This document shows, piece after piece, positions 17,434 to 25,416 of a DNA stretch of 64,000 nt. The notes beneath the pieces were generated by a model. That model saw only the letters and a program-made list of their open reading frames with translations, was not told the DNA's origin and searched no databases. The number at the start of each line of letters is the position of its first letter. The stretch's first letter is position 1. The DNA comes from Bradyrhizobium sp. LHD-71 (lineage in GTDB: Bacteria; Pseudomonadota; Alphaproteobacteria; Rhizobiales; Xanthobacteraceae): contig NZ_JAVIFX010000015.1 of the NCBI RefSeq assembly GCF_031157255.1, forward strand, positions 62,001-126,000. The letters run 5' to 3'. The translations under genes and the position numbers were made by a program.

Positions 17434-19116
17434 ATGTTGTCGTCTCTGGCTTCCGCGCTCGCAGCGGGAGTATTGATTGCCGGCCTGCTGCTCGGCGGAG
17501 CATCCGCGCACGAGGGTCACGATCACGGCGAACCTGCCGTATCAGCCCCGGCCAGCGTCGCCATGCGCGGCGAAGCCACATCCGAAAATATCGAGCTTGT
17601 CGCTGTCGCGCAGGGCGAGGAGCTGATCGTCTATCTCGATCGTTTCGATACCAACGCGCCGGTTGCCAATGCCGTGATCGAGGTCGAAACGCCTGACGGC
17701 CCGGCGAAAGCCGAGGCGAAAGACGACGGCACCTATCGCCTGAGCGCACCTTGGCTCGCAAAAGGCGGTCACCTCGACCTGATCTTCACCGTCACCGTTG
17801 CTGGTGCCACCGACATTCTGCCGCTCGCCATCGACGTTCGCGCTGCCGAGGCGGGCGCCGAGAAAGGCGATGTGGCAGGTGGCCTTAAAGCTCGTGGTCT
17901 CCTGTCGTCGAATGTCGCAGGCGCCGCCCTTCTTGGCATCCTGATCGGCGCGTTCGCGATGGCGCTGGGCCGGCGACGCCGCACGACGGCAATGCTGGCG
18001 ATCACCGCGGCGGTGGTGCTCGTCGCCCCTTCCCTCGCTCACGAAGGCAACGATAGCGACGAGTCGAGAATGGAAGCGCCGGCGACGGACGGCACCAAGC
18101 TGCCCGCGCCAGTCCTGGGCGACCGCGCCGCACGACTGCCGGACGGCACCATTTTCATTCCGAAATCCGTGCAGCGCATCTTCGGCCTTCGCACGGCGAT
18201 CGCGGCGAAGCGCACGTACAAACCGTCGATTGAATTGCCCGGCCGCATCATTCCCGACCCGAACGCCAGCGGCTTCGTGCAATCCGCCATCGGCGGGCGG
18301 CTTGCTCCGCCGCCCGGCGGCTTTCCACAGCTGGGCCAGCGGGTGAAGCGTGGAGACGTGCTGGCCTATGTCACGCCCCCGATGCAATCCATCGACGTCT
18401 CTGACATGCGCCAGCGCCAGGGCGAGCTCGATCAACAGATCGCCATCGTCGAGCGCAGGCTGAAGCGGCAGGAGACGCTGGCCCCGAGCGGCGCCGTGGC
18501 ACAGGCGCAGGTCGAAGAGACCAGGCTGGAGCTGCAGGGCTTGCGCGATCGCCGCGTCTCGCTCGACAGGATCCGTCGCGAGCCCGAGGAGCTCGTTGCG
18601 CCCGTCTCCGGCGTCGTTGCCGAAGGCCGGCCGGTCGCAGGCCAGATCGTGCAGAGCAACGCCGTAATCTATCAGATCGTCGATCCGGCCAAACTGTGGA
18701 TCGAGGCGCTGAGCTTTCAGTCACTGCGCGACGTGAAGGACGCGTCCGCGCGAACTGGAGCGGGCACTGCACTGACGATCGCCTTCAAGGGCTCGGGCTT
18801 CGCCGACCGCAGTCAGTCGATTCCTGTGCACTTCGCCGTCGAACGCGGCGCGGAAGGCCTGCGCGCCGGAGAATTCGTGACCGTGTTCGCACATGTCGGG
18901 ACGGGCAAGGAGGGCATCGCGCTGCCGCGCAGCGCGGTGATCCGCGCCGCAAACGGACAGGATTTCATCTATGAGCATGTCAGCCCCGAACGGTTCGAGG
19001 CACGGCCGGTGCGCACCGAACCGCTGGATGGCGATCGCGTGTTGATCGCAGCCGGCATCGATGCCGGCAAGCGCGTCGTCGTGCAAGGCGCCGAATTGGT
19101 TGGACACGTGCGGTGA
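17434..19116 (+). CDS. RND periplasmic adaptor (CzcB/CusB type) with an N-terminal membrane-anchored extension
   Basis: 560 residues, much longer than usual for an adaptor. Residues 1-28 form a signal, then HEGHDHGEP and an Ig-like domain to about 145. Two hydrophobic stretches follow: GAALLGILIGAFAMALG (about 163-180) and MLAITAAVVLVAPSLA (about 187-202). The second reads like another signal peptide before a second His/acid-rich start (HEGNDSDES). The HlyD part starts near residue 240: FIPKSVQRIFGLRT, GRLAPPPGGFPQLGQRVKRGD, a coiled-coil hairpin and LVAPVSGVVAEGRPVAGQIV. ATG 17434 has AAGGA upstream. It works with the CzcA-type pump downstream. Confidence 0.85.
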   Translation: MLSSLASALAAGVLIAGLLLGGASAHEGHDHGEPAVSAPASVAMRGEATSENIELVAVAQGEELIVYLDRFDTNAPVANAVIEVETPDGPAKAEAKDDGTYRLSAPWLAKGGHLDLIFTVTVAGATDILPLAIDVRAAEAGAEKGDVAGGLKARGLLSSNVAGAALLGILIGAFAMALGRRRRTTAMLAITAAVVLVAPSLAHEGNDSDESRMEAPATDGTKLPAPVLGDRAARLPDGTIFIPKSVQRIFGLRTAIAAKRTYKPSIELPGRIIPDPNASGFVQSAIGGRLAPPPGGFPQLGQRVKRGDVLAYVTPPMQSIDVSDMRQRQGELDQQIAIVERRLKRQETLAPSGAVAQAQVEETRLELQGLRDRRVSLDRIRREPEELVAPVSGVVAEGRPVAGQIVQSNAVIYQIVDPAKLWIEALSFQSLRDVKDASARTGAGTALTIAFKGSGFADRSQSIPVHFAVERGAEGLRAGEFVTVFAHVGTGKEGIALPRSAVIRAANGQDFIYEHVSPERFEARPVRTEPLDGDRVLIAAGIDAGKRVVVQGAELVGHVR

Positions 19117-19119
19117 GAC

Positions 19120-19268
19120 GTCATTGCGAGGCATAGCCATTCGAAGAACGGCGTCGCTTTGCTCGCCTATGGCGACGAAGCAATCCAGTCTGAGCCGGAC
19201 GCGGATGCCGCGTCTTTGTTTTGCGCGCTTCGCGCGCGGCTGGATTGCTTCGCTTCGCTCGCAATGAC
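19120..19268. repeat. dispersed palindromic repeat inside the metal-efflux operon
   Basis: Begins gtcattgcgaggcatagcc and ends cgctcgcaatgac, with one repeat unit and the gcaatccagtctgag / ctggattgcttcgct pair around an A/T-rich insert (gtctttgttttgcgcgc). It separates the adaptor gene from its pump gene by about 175 bp, although the two must be made together. Confidence 0.9.
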
Positions 19269-19291
19269 GGAACGCTGAGGAGCGATAATCG

Positions 19292-22200
19292 ATGTTCACT
19301 TTCCTCGTCACCCAGTCGCTGCGCAACCGCCTGCTGGTGCTGGCGCTTGCTGCCAGCCTTATGGTGTTCGGCGCCTTCGCCGTCACCCGCCTGCCGGTCG
19401 ACGTGCTGCCCGACCTGAACAAGCAGGTCGTCACCATCATGACCGAGTCCGAAGGGCTCGCGCCGCCCGAAGTCGAGCTTCTGGTCACATTTCCCATCGA
19501 AACGCAGATGAACGGCGTGCCCGGCGTGACCCGCGTGCGCTCGGTATCCGGCGTCGGACTGTCGTTCGTCTATGTCGAGTTCGAATGGGGCGGCGACGTC
19601 TACCGCAACCGCCAGCTCGTCGCCGAACGGCTGAACCTCGCGCGCGAGCAGCTGCCCGCCAACGTGCTGCCGAGACTCGGCCCGATCAGTTCGCTGATGG
19701 GACAGATCGTCATGGTCGCCGTCACCAGCGACAAGGCCTCGCCGATGGAGCTGCGCGAGGCGGCGGATTTCACCATTCGCCCGCGTTTGCTCAGCATTCC
19801 GGGCGTAGCCCAGGTGATTCCGATGGGCGGCGAAGTGCGGCAATATCGCGTCGCGCCCAATCCTTCGGCGCTCCGGGCGCTCGGCGTCACCTACCAGCAG
19901 GTGGAACTGGCGCTGCAGCAGTTCGGCACAAACGCCGGCGGCGGCTTCACCGATCTCGACGCGCGCGAGTATCTCATCCGTAACATCGGCCGCACCACCA
20001 GCCTGGACGATCTGCGCAACATGGTCGTCGCCACCATCGAGGGCCGGCCCGTGTTTCTGCACCAGGTCGCGTCGGTGGAGTTCGCCGCACGGGTCAAGCG
20101 CGGCGACAGCGGCTACATGGGCAAGCCGGCGGTGGTCGTAGCGGTCGAGAAACAGCCGAATGTTGACACCATCGCGCTGACGCACACCATCGAAGAAGCC
20201 TTGCAGGAGCTCAACCGCAGCCTGCCGCAGGGAATCAAGGCGGACAGCCTGATCTTCCGGCAGGCCAACTTCATCGAAACATCGATCGGCAATGTGCGCG
20301 TGGTGCTGCTGGAAGCAGCAGTCGTCGTCGCCGTGGTGCTGTTCGCGTTCCTTCTGAACTGGCGCACCACCGCGATCTCGCTGACGGCGATCCCGGTGTC
20401 GATCCTCGCGACTGCGGTCGTATTCTATTTCGCCGGCATCTCCATCAACACCATGACGCTCGGCGGTATTGCCATTGCCATCGGCGAGCTGGTCGACGAC
20501 GCGGTGGTCGATGTGGAGAACATCTTCCGCCGGTTGCGCGAGAACCGTGCGCTGGGCAATCCACGCTCGACTTTCGACGTGGTGGTAAGCGCCTCACAGG
20601 AAGTCCGCTCCGGGATCGTCTATGCTACCGGCATCATCATCCTGGTGTTCGTGCCGCTGTTCGCACTGTCCGGTATCGAGGGCCGGCTGTTCGTACCGCT
20701 CGGACAGGCCTACATCATCTCGATCCTGGCGAGCCTCGTCGTATCGATCACGCTGACGCCGGTGATGGCCTACTACCTGCTGCCAAACTTGAAAGGCCAT
20801 GCCGATCAGGAGAGCGGGCTGGTACGCCTGCTCAAGCGCGCCTACCGCTCCGGCCTCGAAGGCAGTTTTCGGCGCAGCCGCGGCATCCTCGGCGTCACGG
20901 CCCTGCTCGTCGCCGTGGCGACGTTCGCCGCGCTGCAGTTGCCGCGCTCGTTCCTGCCGCCGTTTAACGAAGGCACTTTCACGATCCTGGTCAACTTCAA
21001 CCCGGGTATCTCGCTCGCGGAATCAAATCGCGTAGGCGCGATCGCCGAGCGCCTCGCGATGGAGGTGCCGGAGGTGAAAACCGTCGGCCGCCGCACCGGA
21101 CGCGCGGAACTCGACGAGCATGCCGAAGGCGTGCACGTCAGTGAACTCGAGATCGATCTCAAGCCATCGAGCCGATCGAAGGCGGATATCGTCGCTGACA
21201 TCCGCGCGCGGCTGTCGGTGCTGCCGCTGTCGATCAATGTCGGCCAGCCGATTTCGCACCGCCTCGACCACATGCTGTCCGGCATCCGTTCCGAAATTGC
21301 GCTCAAGGTGTTCGGGGATGATCTGGATGCGATGCTGCGCAAGGCCGAGGAGCTGCGTGAGAAGCTCACTCAGGTCGGCGGGCTGACCGACCTTCAGGTC
21401 GAGAAGCAGGTGCGAATTCCGCAGCTTGAGATCCGCATCGACTACGGTCGCGCGGCGCTCTACGGGATACAACCTGCCGCCGTGGTCGACCAGCTCAGCC
21501 GGCTGTCGAACGGTCGCGCCATCTCCCGCGTCGTCGACGGCTACCGCCGTTTCGACGTGGTGTTGCGGCTGCCTGACAATCTGCGGACCGCCCAGGGGCT
21601 TGGCGATCTGTTGATTGAAACGCCAAGCGGCTGGATCCCGGCGCGGCAGGTCGCGACCATCCGCGAGACCGATGGACCGAACCAGATCCTGCGCGAGAAC
21701 GGACGGCGGCGGATCGTCGTGCTCGCCAATTCGGACGGCCGCACCGACATGGCGGCCATCATCCAGAAGATCCGGGAGGTGGTGCGAGATACGCAGGTGC
21801 CGGAGGGAATGTCGATCAGCGTAGAGGGCACATTCCAGGCACAGGAACAGGCTGCTCGCACCATCGGTCTTCTCTCGATCGTCTCGCTGCTGTTGATTTT
21901 TGCGATCCTCTATAGCCGCTACCGGTCGGCGGTGCTGGCGTTGATCATCATCGGCAGCGTGCCGCTGGCCCTGATCGGCTCCGTCGCGGCACTGTGGATC
22001 TCAGGCCAGCCGCTCTCGGTCGCGAGCATGATCGGCTTCATCACCTTGACGGGGATCGCTGCACGCAACGGCATCCTGAAGATCAGCCACACGATCAATC
22101 TGGCGCTGCACGAGGGGCTGCCCTGGGGCCGCGACCTGGTGACGCGCGGCTGCCTCGAGCGAATGACGCCGGTGCTGATGACCGCGCTCTCAGCCGGCGT

Positions 22201-22417
22201 GGCGCTCGTGCCGCTGCTGATTGACGCGGCGAATCCGGGAAAAGAGATCCTGCACCCGGTCGCCGTGACGATCTTCGGCGGGCTGATCAGCGCGACGCTG
22301 CTCGACGCCTTCGTAACGCCGCTTCTGCTGCTTGCCTTCGGCCGCAACGCCGTCGAGCGGCTGCGCCAGGCGGACGGCGAGACGACGCCTACGGCCGCGC
22401 CAACCCCCTCATACTGA
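19292..22417 (+). CDS. heavy-metal RND efflux pump (CzcA/CusA family)
   Basis: 1041 residues, full length for HME-RND proteins. An inner-membrane trimer that exports divalent or monovalent metal through adaptor and outer-membrane channel. The N-terminus has TRLPVDVLPDLNKQ and VELLVTFPIETQMNGVPGV. TM4 carries the acidic pair in GELVDDAVVDVENIFRRLRE, and the second half has TLTGIAARNGILKISHTINLA. The two Asp in TM4 fit CzcA-like proton coupling. I cannot assign the metal from sequence alone. No outer-membrane CzcC-type gene is present in the window. Confidence 0.93.
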   Translation: MFTFLVTQSLRNRLLVLALAASLMVFGAFAVTRLPVDVLPDLNKQVVTIMTESEGLAPPEVELLVTFPIETQMNGVPGVTRVRSVSGVGLSFVYVEFEWGGDVYRNRQLVAERLNLAREQLPANVLPRLGPISSLMGQIVMVAVTSDKASPMELREAADFTIRPRLLSIPGVAQVIPMGGEVRQYRVAPNPSALRALGVTYQQVELALQQFGTNAGGGFTDLDAREYLIRNIGRTTSLDDLRNMVVATIEGRPVFLHQVASVEFAARVKRGDSGYMGKPAVVVAVEKQPNVDTIALTHTIEEALQELNRSLPQGIKADSLIFRQANFIETSIGNVRVVLLEAAVVVAVVLFAFLLNWRTTAISLTAIPVSILATAVVFYFAGISINTMTLGGIAIAIGELVDDAVVDVENIFRRLRENRALGNPRSTFDVVVSASQEVRSGIVYATGIIILVFVPLFALSGIEGRLFVPLGQAYIISILASLVVSITLTPVMAYYLLPNLKGHADQESGLVRLLKRAYRSGLEGSFRRSRGILGVTALLVAVATFAALQLPRSFLPPFNEGTFTILVNFNPGISLAESNRVGAIAERLAMEVPEVKTVGRRTGRAELDEHAEGVHVSELEIDLKPSSRSKADIVADIRARLSVLPLSINVGQPISHRLDHMLSGIRSEIALKVFGDDLDAMLRKAEELREKLTQVGGLTDLQVEKQVRIPQLEIRIDYGRAALYGIQPAAVVDQLSRLSNGRAISRVVDGYRRFDVVLRLPDNLRTAQGLGDLLIETPSGWIPARQVATIRETDGPNQILRENGRRRIVVLANSDGRTDMAAIIQKIREVVRDTQVPEGMSISVEGTFQAQEQAARTIGLLSIVSLLLIFAILYSRYRSAVLALIIIGSVPLALIGSVAALWISGQPLSVASMIGFITLTGIAARNGILKISHTINLALHEGLPWGRDLVTRGCLERMTPVLMTALSAGVALVPLLIDAANPGKEILHPVAVTIFGGLISATLLDAFVTPLLLLAFGRNAVERLRQADGETTPTAAPTPSY

Positions 22418-22439
22418 TTACCCCAACTGGAGAATGACC

Positions 22440-22805
22440 ATGAGACTGAAGGCCTTGATCGCCGCCGCGGCGCTGGTTCTGGTAACGCCGGCCCTGGCTC
22501 ACGCGCCGAAGAGCAAACACGGAGGGCGGATCGTCCTTGCGGGCGCCTTCCATGTCGAAATGGTGGCGGCGAATGGCGGGGTCGACGTCCACCTGCTCGA
22601 TCACAACGACAAGCCGGTCGCGGTGAAAGGTTACAAGGGTGTCGCGATTCTCGCGGTCGAGGGCAAGAGCCAGCGCATCATGCTGGAGCCAGTGGGCGAC
22701 TTGCGGCTGTCGGGCAAGGCGGCAGTCGCACTCCCCAATCAACCGAAGGGCGTGATCCAGATCATCCCGCCCGACGGCAAGGCGGTGAGCGCCAAGTTTG
22801 ACTGA
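22440..22805 (+). CDS. small periplasmic protein of the metal-efflux operon
   Basis: 121 residues. Signal peptide ends near residue 20 (TPALAHA), and the mature start is HAPKSKHGG. The rest is a compact beta-rich domain: FHVEMVAANGGVDVHLLDH, VKGYKGVAILAVEGK, IPPDGKAVSAKFD. ATG 22440 is chosen over 22434 because GGAG at 22429-22432 fits its spacing. It begins 22 nt after the pump stop, so it is in the same operon. Probably a periplasmic metal-binding accessory; no characterised homologue comes to mind. Confidence 0.8.
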   Translation: MRLKALIAAAALVLVTPALAHAPKSKHGGRIVLAGAFHVEMVAANGGVDVHLLDHNDKPVAVKGYKGVAILAVEGKSQRIMLEPVGDLRLSGKAAVALPNQPKGVIQIIPPDGKAVSAKFD

Positions 22806-22945
22806 TAGCGGCTCGCCGCGCGCCCACCTCCCTGCAATGCGCCGCTCTGCAGGAGAGGGAGCGCGGTCGGGAGCTGCTGCGCCAGCTGTTGAAACTGGCG
22901 GCTGCTGCCACCCTGAGACACGAATTCCGCTAAACTGGCGGCGCC

Positions 22946-24112
22946 ATGTTGTCCCGCGCCGCTACCCTGCCCCTGACCAGCGCTGAGGCCCGCCGCATTT
23001 GGCTGCGGGCGCAGCGGCTCGATGTGCGCGAGCCGTTCGGCTCAGGCAGCGACGCCGTGGCCGCGGCAGTGAACCAGCTGGGCTACGTGCAGATCGACAC
23101 GATCAACGTCGTCGAGCGTAGTCACCACCACATCCTGTTCTCGCGCATACCCTCCTATCGACGGACGGACCTGCGGCATGCGCAGACGGTCACCAAGAGC
23201 GTGTTCGAGTACTGGGCGCATGCGCTCGCCTATCTGCCGACGGAGACCCTGCGCTTCTTCATCGCCGACATGAAGCACTACCGGCTCAACCCCGGCAGAT
23301 GGTTTGCATCCGTACAGCCGAATGATCTGCGAAGGGTGCTACGACTTGTCACCCGCGACGGCGCCCTGACCATCCGCGACATCGAGGACGATGTTCTGCA
23401 GGACAAGTTACACCCGTGGGCCAGCCGCAAGCCATCGAAGCGCGCGCTGGAGTACGCCTTCTTTCTCGGCAGGCTGGCGATCAGCGAGCGCAATGGCATG
23501 CTGAAGACCTACGAGCTGATGACGCGACATTTCGGCTGGGAGAAGCCGCCGAAGGCGGCATCCGCAACCGAGATCGCGGCCTACCTGCTCGATCGGGCCT
23601 TGCGCGCGCAGGGTATCGTCAGCCTCGATTCGGTCTGCCACCTCGATGCGCCGCGAAAGCCCGCCGTCGCGAAGCTGATCGGCGCACGCGTCCGGCGCGG
23701 CGAGCTCATCCCAGTCGCCATCGACGGCGCGGGCAAGCAGGAGCACTGGACAGCACCCGGGACGCTTGATGCCAGCGGAGGCATCGCACCCGAACTGGTG
23801 CATATCCTGTCGCCGTTCGATCCGCTGATCATCCAGCGCAAGCGCACAAAACTGTTCTTCGGCTACGACCACAAGTTTGAGGCCTACCTGCCGAAGGAGA
23901 AACGGCAGTTCGGCTACTTCGCGCTGCCGGTGCTGGTCGGCGACGGCATCGTTGCCGCCCTCGACATCAAGACCGATCGTCAGAACAGGCGGCTGCTGAT
24001 GCAGAAATGGACCTGGGTCGGCAACGGAACGAAGAGGAGCGCGCGCAGGGAGCTGAAGCGCAACATCGAGGAGGAACTCGATCGCTTCGAGAAGTTTCAG
24101 CTCGGGGATTGA
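22946..24112 (+). CDS. YcaQ/AlkZ-type winged-helix DNA glycosylase
   Basis: 388 residues of the HTH_42 superfamily. The N-terminus has LTSAEARRIWLRAQRL, LGYVQIDTINVVERSHHHILFSR, containing the QxD-type catalytic motif of interstrand-crosslink glycosylases, and later LSPFDPLIIQRKRTKLFFGYDHKFEAYLP, typical of the C-terminal part. E. coli YcaQ removes N-alkyl purines and unhooks crosslinks. It is on the same strand as the efflux operon but separated by 140 bp, so probably a separate unit. Confidence 0.88.
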   Translation: MLSRAATLPLTSAEARRIWLRAQRLDVREPFGSGSDAVAAAVNQLGYVQIDTINVVERSHHHILFSRIPSYRRTDLRHAQTVTKSVFEYWAHALAYLPTETLRFFIADMKHYRLNPGRWFASVQPNDLRRVLRLVTRDGALTIRDIEDDVLQDKLHPWASRKPSKRALEYAFFLGRLAISERNGMLKTYELMTRHFGWEKPPKAASATEIAAYLLDRALRAQGIVSLDSVCHLDAPRKPAVAKLIGARVRRGELIPVAIDGAGKQEHWTAPGTLDASGGIAPELVHILSPFDPLIIQRKRTKLFFGYDHKFEAYLPKEKRQFGYFALPVLVGDGIVAALDIKTDRQNRRLLMQKWTWVGNGTKRSARRELKRNIEEELDRFEKFQLGD

Positions 24113-24129
24113 GGGTGACAGGGAAAATC

Positions 24130-24287
24130 GTCATTGCGAGCGAAGCGAAGCAATCCAGTCCGAGGTTACAGCAAATGCCACGCTGGATTGCTTCGTCGCC
24201 ATAGGCGAGCGAAGCGACGCCGTTCTTCGAACGGCTATAGGCGAGCGAAGCGACGCCGTTCTTCGAGCGGCTATGCCTCGCAATGAC
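24130..24287. repeat. dispersed palindromic repeat with two inverted units
   Basis: Begins gtcattgcgagcgaagcgaag, contains caatccagtccgagg / ctggattgcttcg, then two copies of gcgagcgaagcgacgccgttcttcgarcggctat about 37 bp apart, and ends ctcgcaatgac. Convergent intergenic position between the glycosylase and DUF1993 genes. Confidence 0.9.
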
Positions 24288-24310
24288 GATAGGCTTAGCG
24301 CATCAACGTC

Positions 24311-24832
24311 TCAGGTCTTCAATTTGAGCCGTCCCATGAAATCGCGTTTTCCGAGCGGCACGCCCTTGTGGCGGAGGATGTCGTAGGCCGTGGTCGCATG
24401 GAAGTAGAAGTTGGGCAGCGAGAACGACATCAGGAAACCTTCCGCGGTGAACGGTAGCGTACGCTCGCCGATCTTGAACATGACGTCGCGGCCGATGAGT
24501 GCGTTGACGGCCTCGGGCGTCAGGCCTGAGAGCTCGCTGCGCGCCTCGGTGATCAGCGCCTGAAGCGCCGCGTAGTCGAGGCCGGGCTTGACGGTCGGAG
24601 GAACGAATATCCCGTTCCTTGCTGCCTCGATCGCGCCGCGCGAGTGGTGCGCGACCGAGACGATCTGGAAACGCAAGGGATGCATGTCGGCGAACAGGCG
24701 CGTCTCGACGATTTCCTCCGGATCGGTGCCATTCTCGCGGAAATGCGAGAGGCCTTTCTCAAGGAAACCGCTGACTGCACCGAGAATCTGCAGGTAGTGC
24801 GCGACGCTCGCATCGTAGAGTGAAAAAGCCAT
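24311..24832 (-). CDS. DUF1993-family protein
   Basis: 173 residues. The frame is open upstream to 24979, but ATG 24832 has GGGAGG at good spacing and gives the usual start MAFSLYDASVAHYLQIL. Conserved stretches include FADMHPLRFQIVSVAHHS and LPNFYFHATTAYDILRHKGVPLGKRDFMG. DUF1993 proteins have a DinB-like helical bundle, and the His pair in VAHHS could be ligands. Function unknown. Upstream, tgacagaaact (24903-24913) partly matches the WYL-type operator repeats seen at 35.6 kb. Confidence 0.85.
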   Translation of the reverse strand: MAFSLYDASVAHYLQILGAVSGFLEKGLSHFRENGTDPEEIVETRLFADMHPLRFQIVSVAHHSRGAIEAARNGIFVPPTVKPGLDYAALQALITEARSELSGLTPEAVNALIGRDVMFKIGERTLPFTAEGFLMSFSLPNFYFHATTAYDILRHKGVPLGKRDFMGRLKLKT

Positions 24833-24932
24833 GCGGTCCTCCCGTCTCAATGTGTGTTGGACTTGTGGCGACACAGTTCCCAAAAATATTGCCGATTGCA
24901 ATGACAGAAACTTTCGAAACGCGGCCTCGACC

Positions 24933-24961
24933 TTGTGTTTGCCGTCCCGACGCTCCATATT
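24933..24961 (+). promoter_or_regulatory. predicted promoter of the small transcript at 24.97-25.12 kb
   Basis: TTGTGT at 24933-24938, a 17-bp spacer, then CATATT at 24956-24961. A start near 24968 would give a leader of about 13 nt before the anti-16S sequence. Confidence 0.4.
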
Positions 24962-24996
24962 CCTGATCGTCGTCAACAACGAAAGGAGGTGATCCA

Positions 24997-25038
24997 GTGT
25001 CTCATTCGAAGCGCTGTCACCTCGCTGGGGTCGCCTGA
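24997..25038 (+). CDS. candidate 13-residue microprotein behind an extreme Shine-Dalgarno sequence
   Basis: GTG start at 24997 with GGAGG at 24985-24989, spacing 7 nt, inside a 17-nt perfect match to the anti-Shine-Dalgarno end of 16S rRNA. The frame reads MSHSKRCHLAGVA and then TGA. The peptide is basic and too short for a family call. Either the peptide or the act of translating it (for example, to keep the downstream hairpins open) could be the function. It could also be incidental to an RNA that simply binds 30S subunits. Confidence 0.4.
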   Translation: MSHSKRCHLAGVA

Positions 25039-25091
25039 CAGCTTGACTTGAAGCTTTGGCGCCTCAGCGCCAGGACCAGCGAGTTCAAAGG

Positions 25092-25123
25092 AAAGGCGCA
25101 CCGGAGGTTTCCGGTGCGCCTTT
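25092..25123 (+). terminator. strong intrinsic terminator-like hairpin
   Basis: AAAGGCGCACCGGA (25092-25105), loop GGTT, TCCGGTGCGCCTTT (25110-25123): a perfect 14-bp stem, 15 with G25091:C25124. The 3' arm ends in TTT, but the run after it is short (CTGCTGC). It closes the small transcription unit. Confidence 0.7.
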
Positions 25124-25138
25124 CTGCTGCTGGGGATG

Positions 25139-25293
25139 CCGGTTCTAGCGCTCGCATCCTCTTGCGGCGACCTCGTCTGAAAACCAAAAAAAGACACCGG
25201 CACCTCATAAAGCGAGCGGCGCTTTTCCATTTGGCGTCTGTGCGCAGGATTTTGGCGGCAAAACTGGTACGAACGGCTAATCCAGCGCAAGCG
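25139..25293 (+). repeat. degenerate composite palindromic element (A type then B type)
   Basis: 25139-25201 matches the A element at 36859: ccggttctagcgctcgca and ttgcggcgacctcgtctg are shared almost word for word. 25209-25293 matches the B element at 36947: gcgcttttccatttgg, tgcgcaggattttggcggcaa and tggtacgaac..taatccagcgca. Arms are decayed compared with the 36.9-kb copy. The rest of the gap to the next gene (25294-25416) shows nothing else. Confidence 0.75.
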
Positions 25294-25416
25294 ATACAGC
25301 AAATCTCGCGCGATACAGGCCTTCCACTTTCCCAATTCATGGCCTAAAACGCGCGCCCTCGGAGTTGGTTTAGACTTCGAGTCTCATATGTCTCGAAAGC
25401 TCTGGAGGAGCAAAGC

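Larger units (their letters stand above)
24968..25124 (+). ncRNA. candidate small RNA or leader-only transcript with a 16S 3'-end complement
   Basis: A compact unit in a 584-bp gene-free gap: promoter-like boxes at 24933-24961; GAAAGGAGGTGATCCAG at 24981-24997, perfectly complementary to 17 nt of the conserved 16S rRNA 3' end; a 13-codon frame from 24997; hairpin GCTGTCA/TGACAGC (25013-25019 with 25036-25042); hairpin TGGCGC/GCGCCA (25057-25062 with 25067-25072); and a terminator at 25092-25123. The 16S identity stops exactly at 24997, so this is not an rRNA fragment. Length about 157 nt. Boundaries are predicted. Confidence 0.55.

Noticed and set aside
17992-19116. A separate adaptor gene starting at the internal ATG
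   Set aside because: The frame is continuous with the upstream domain and no ribosome-binding site precedes 17992, so one gene is annotated and the possibility is left as a finding.
24981-24997. A fragment of a 16S rRNA gene
   Set aside because: Identity to the reverse complement of the 16S 3' end stops at 24997; the flanking sequence does not continue as 16S on either side.
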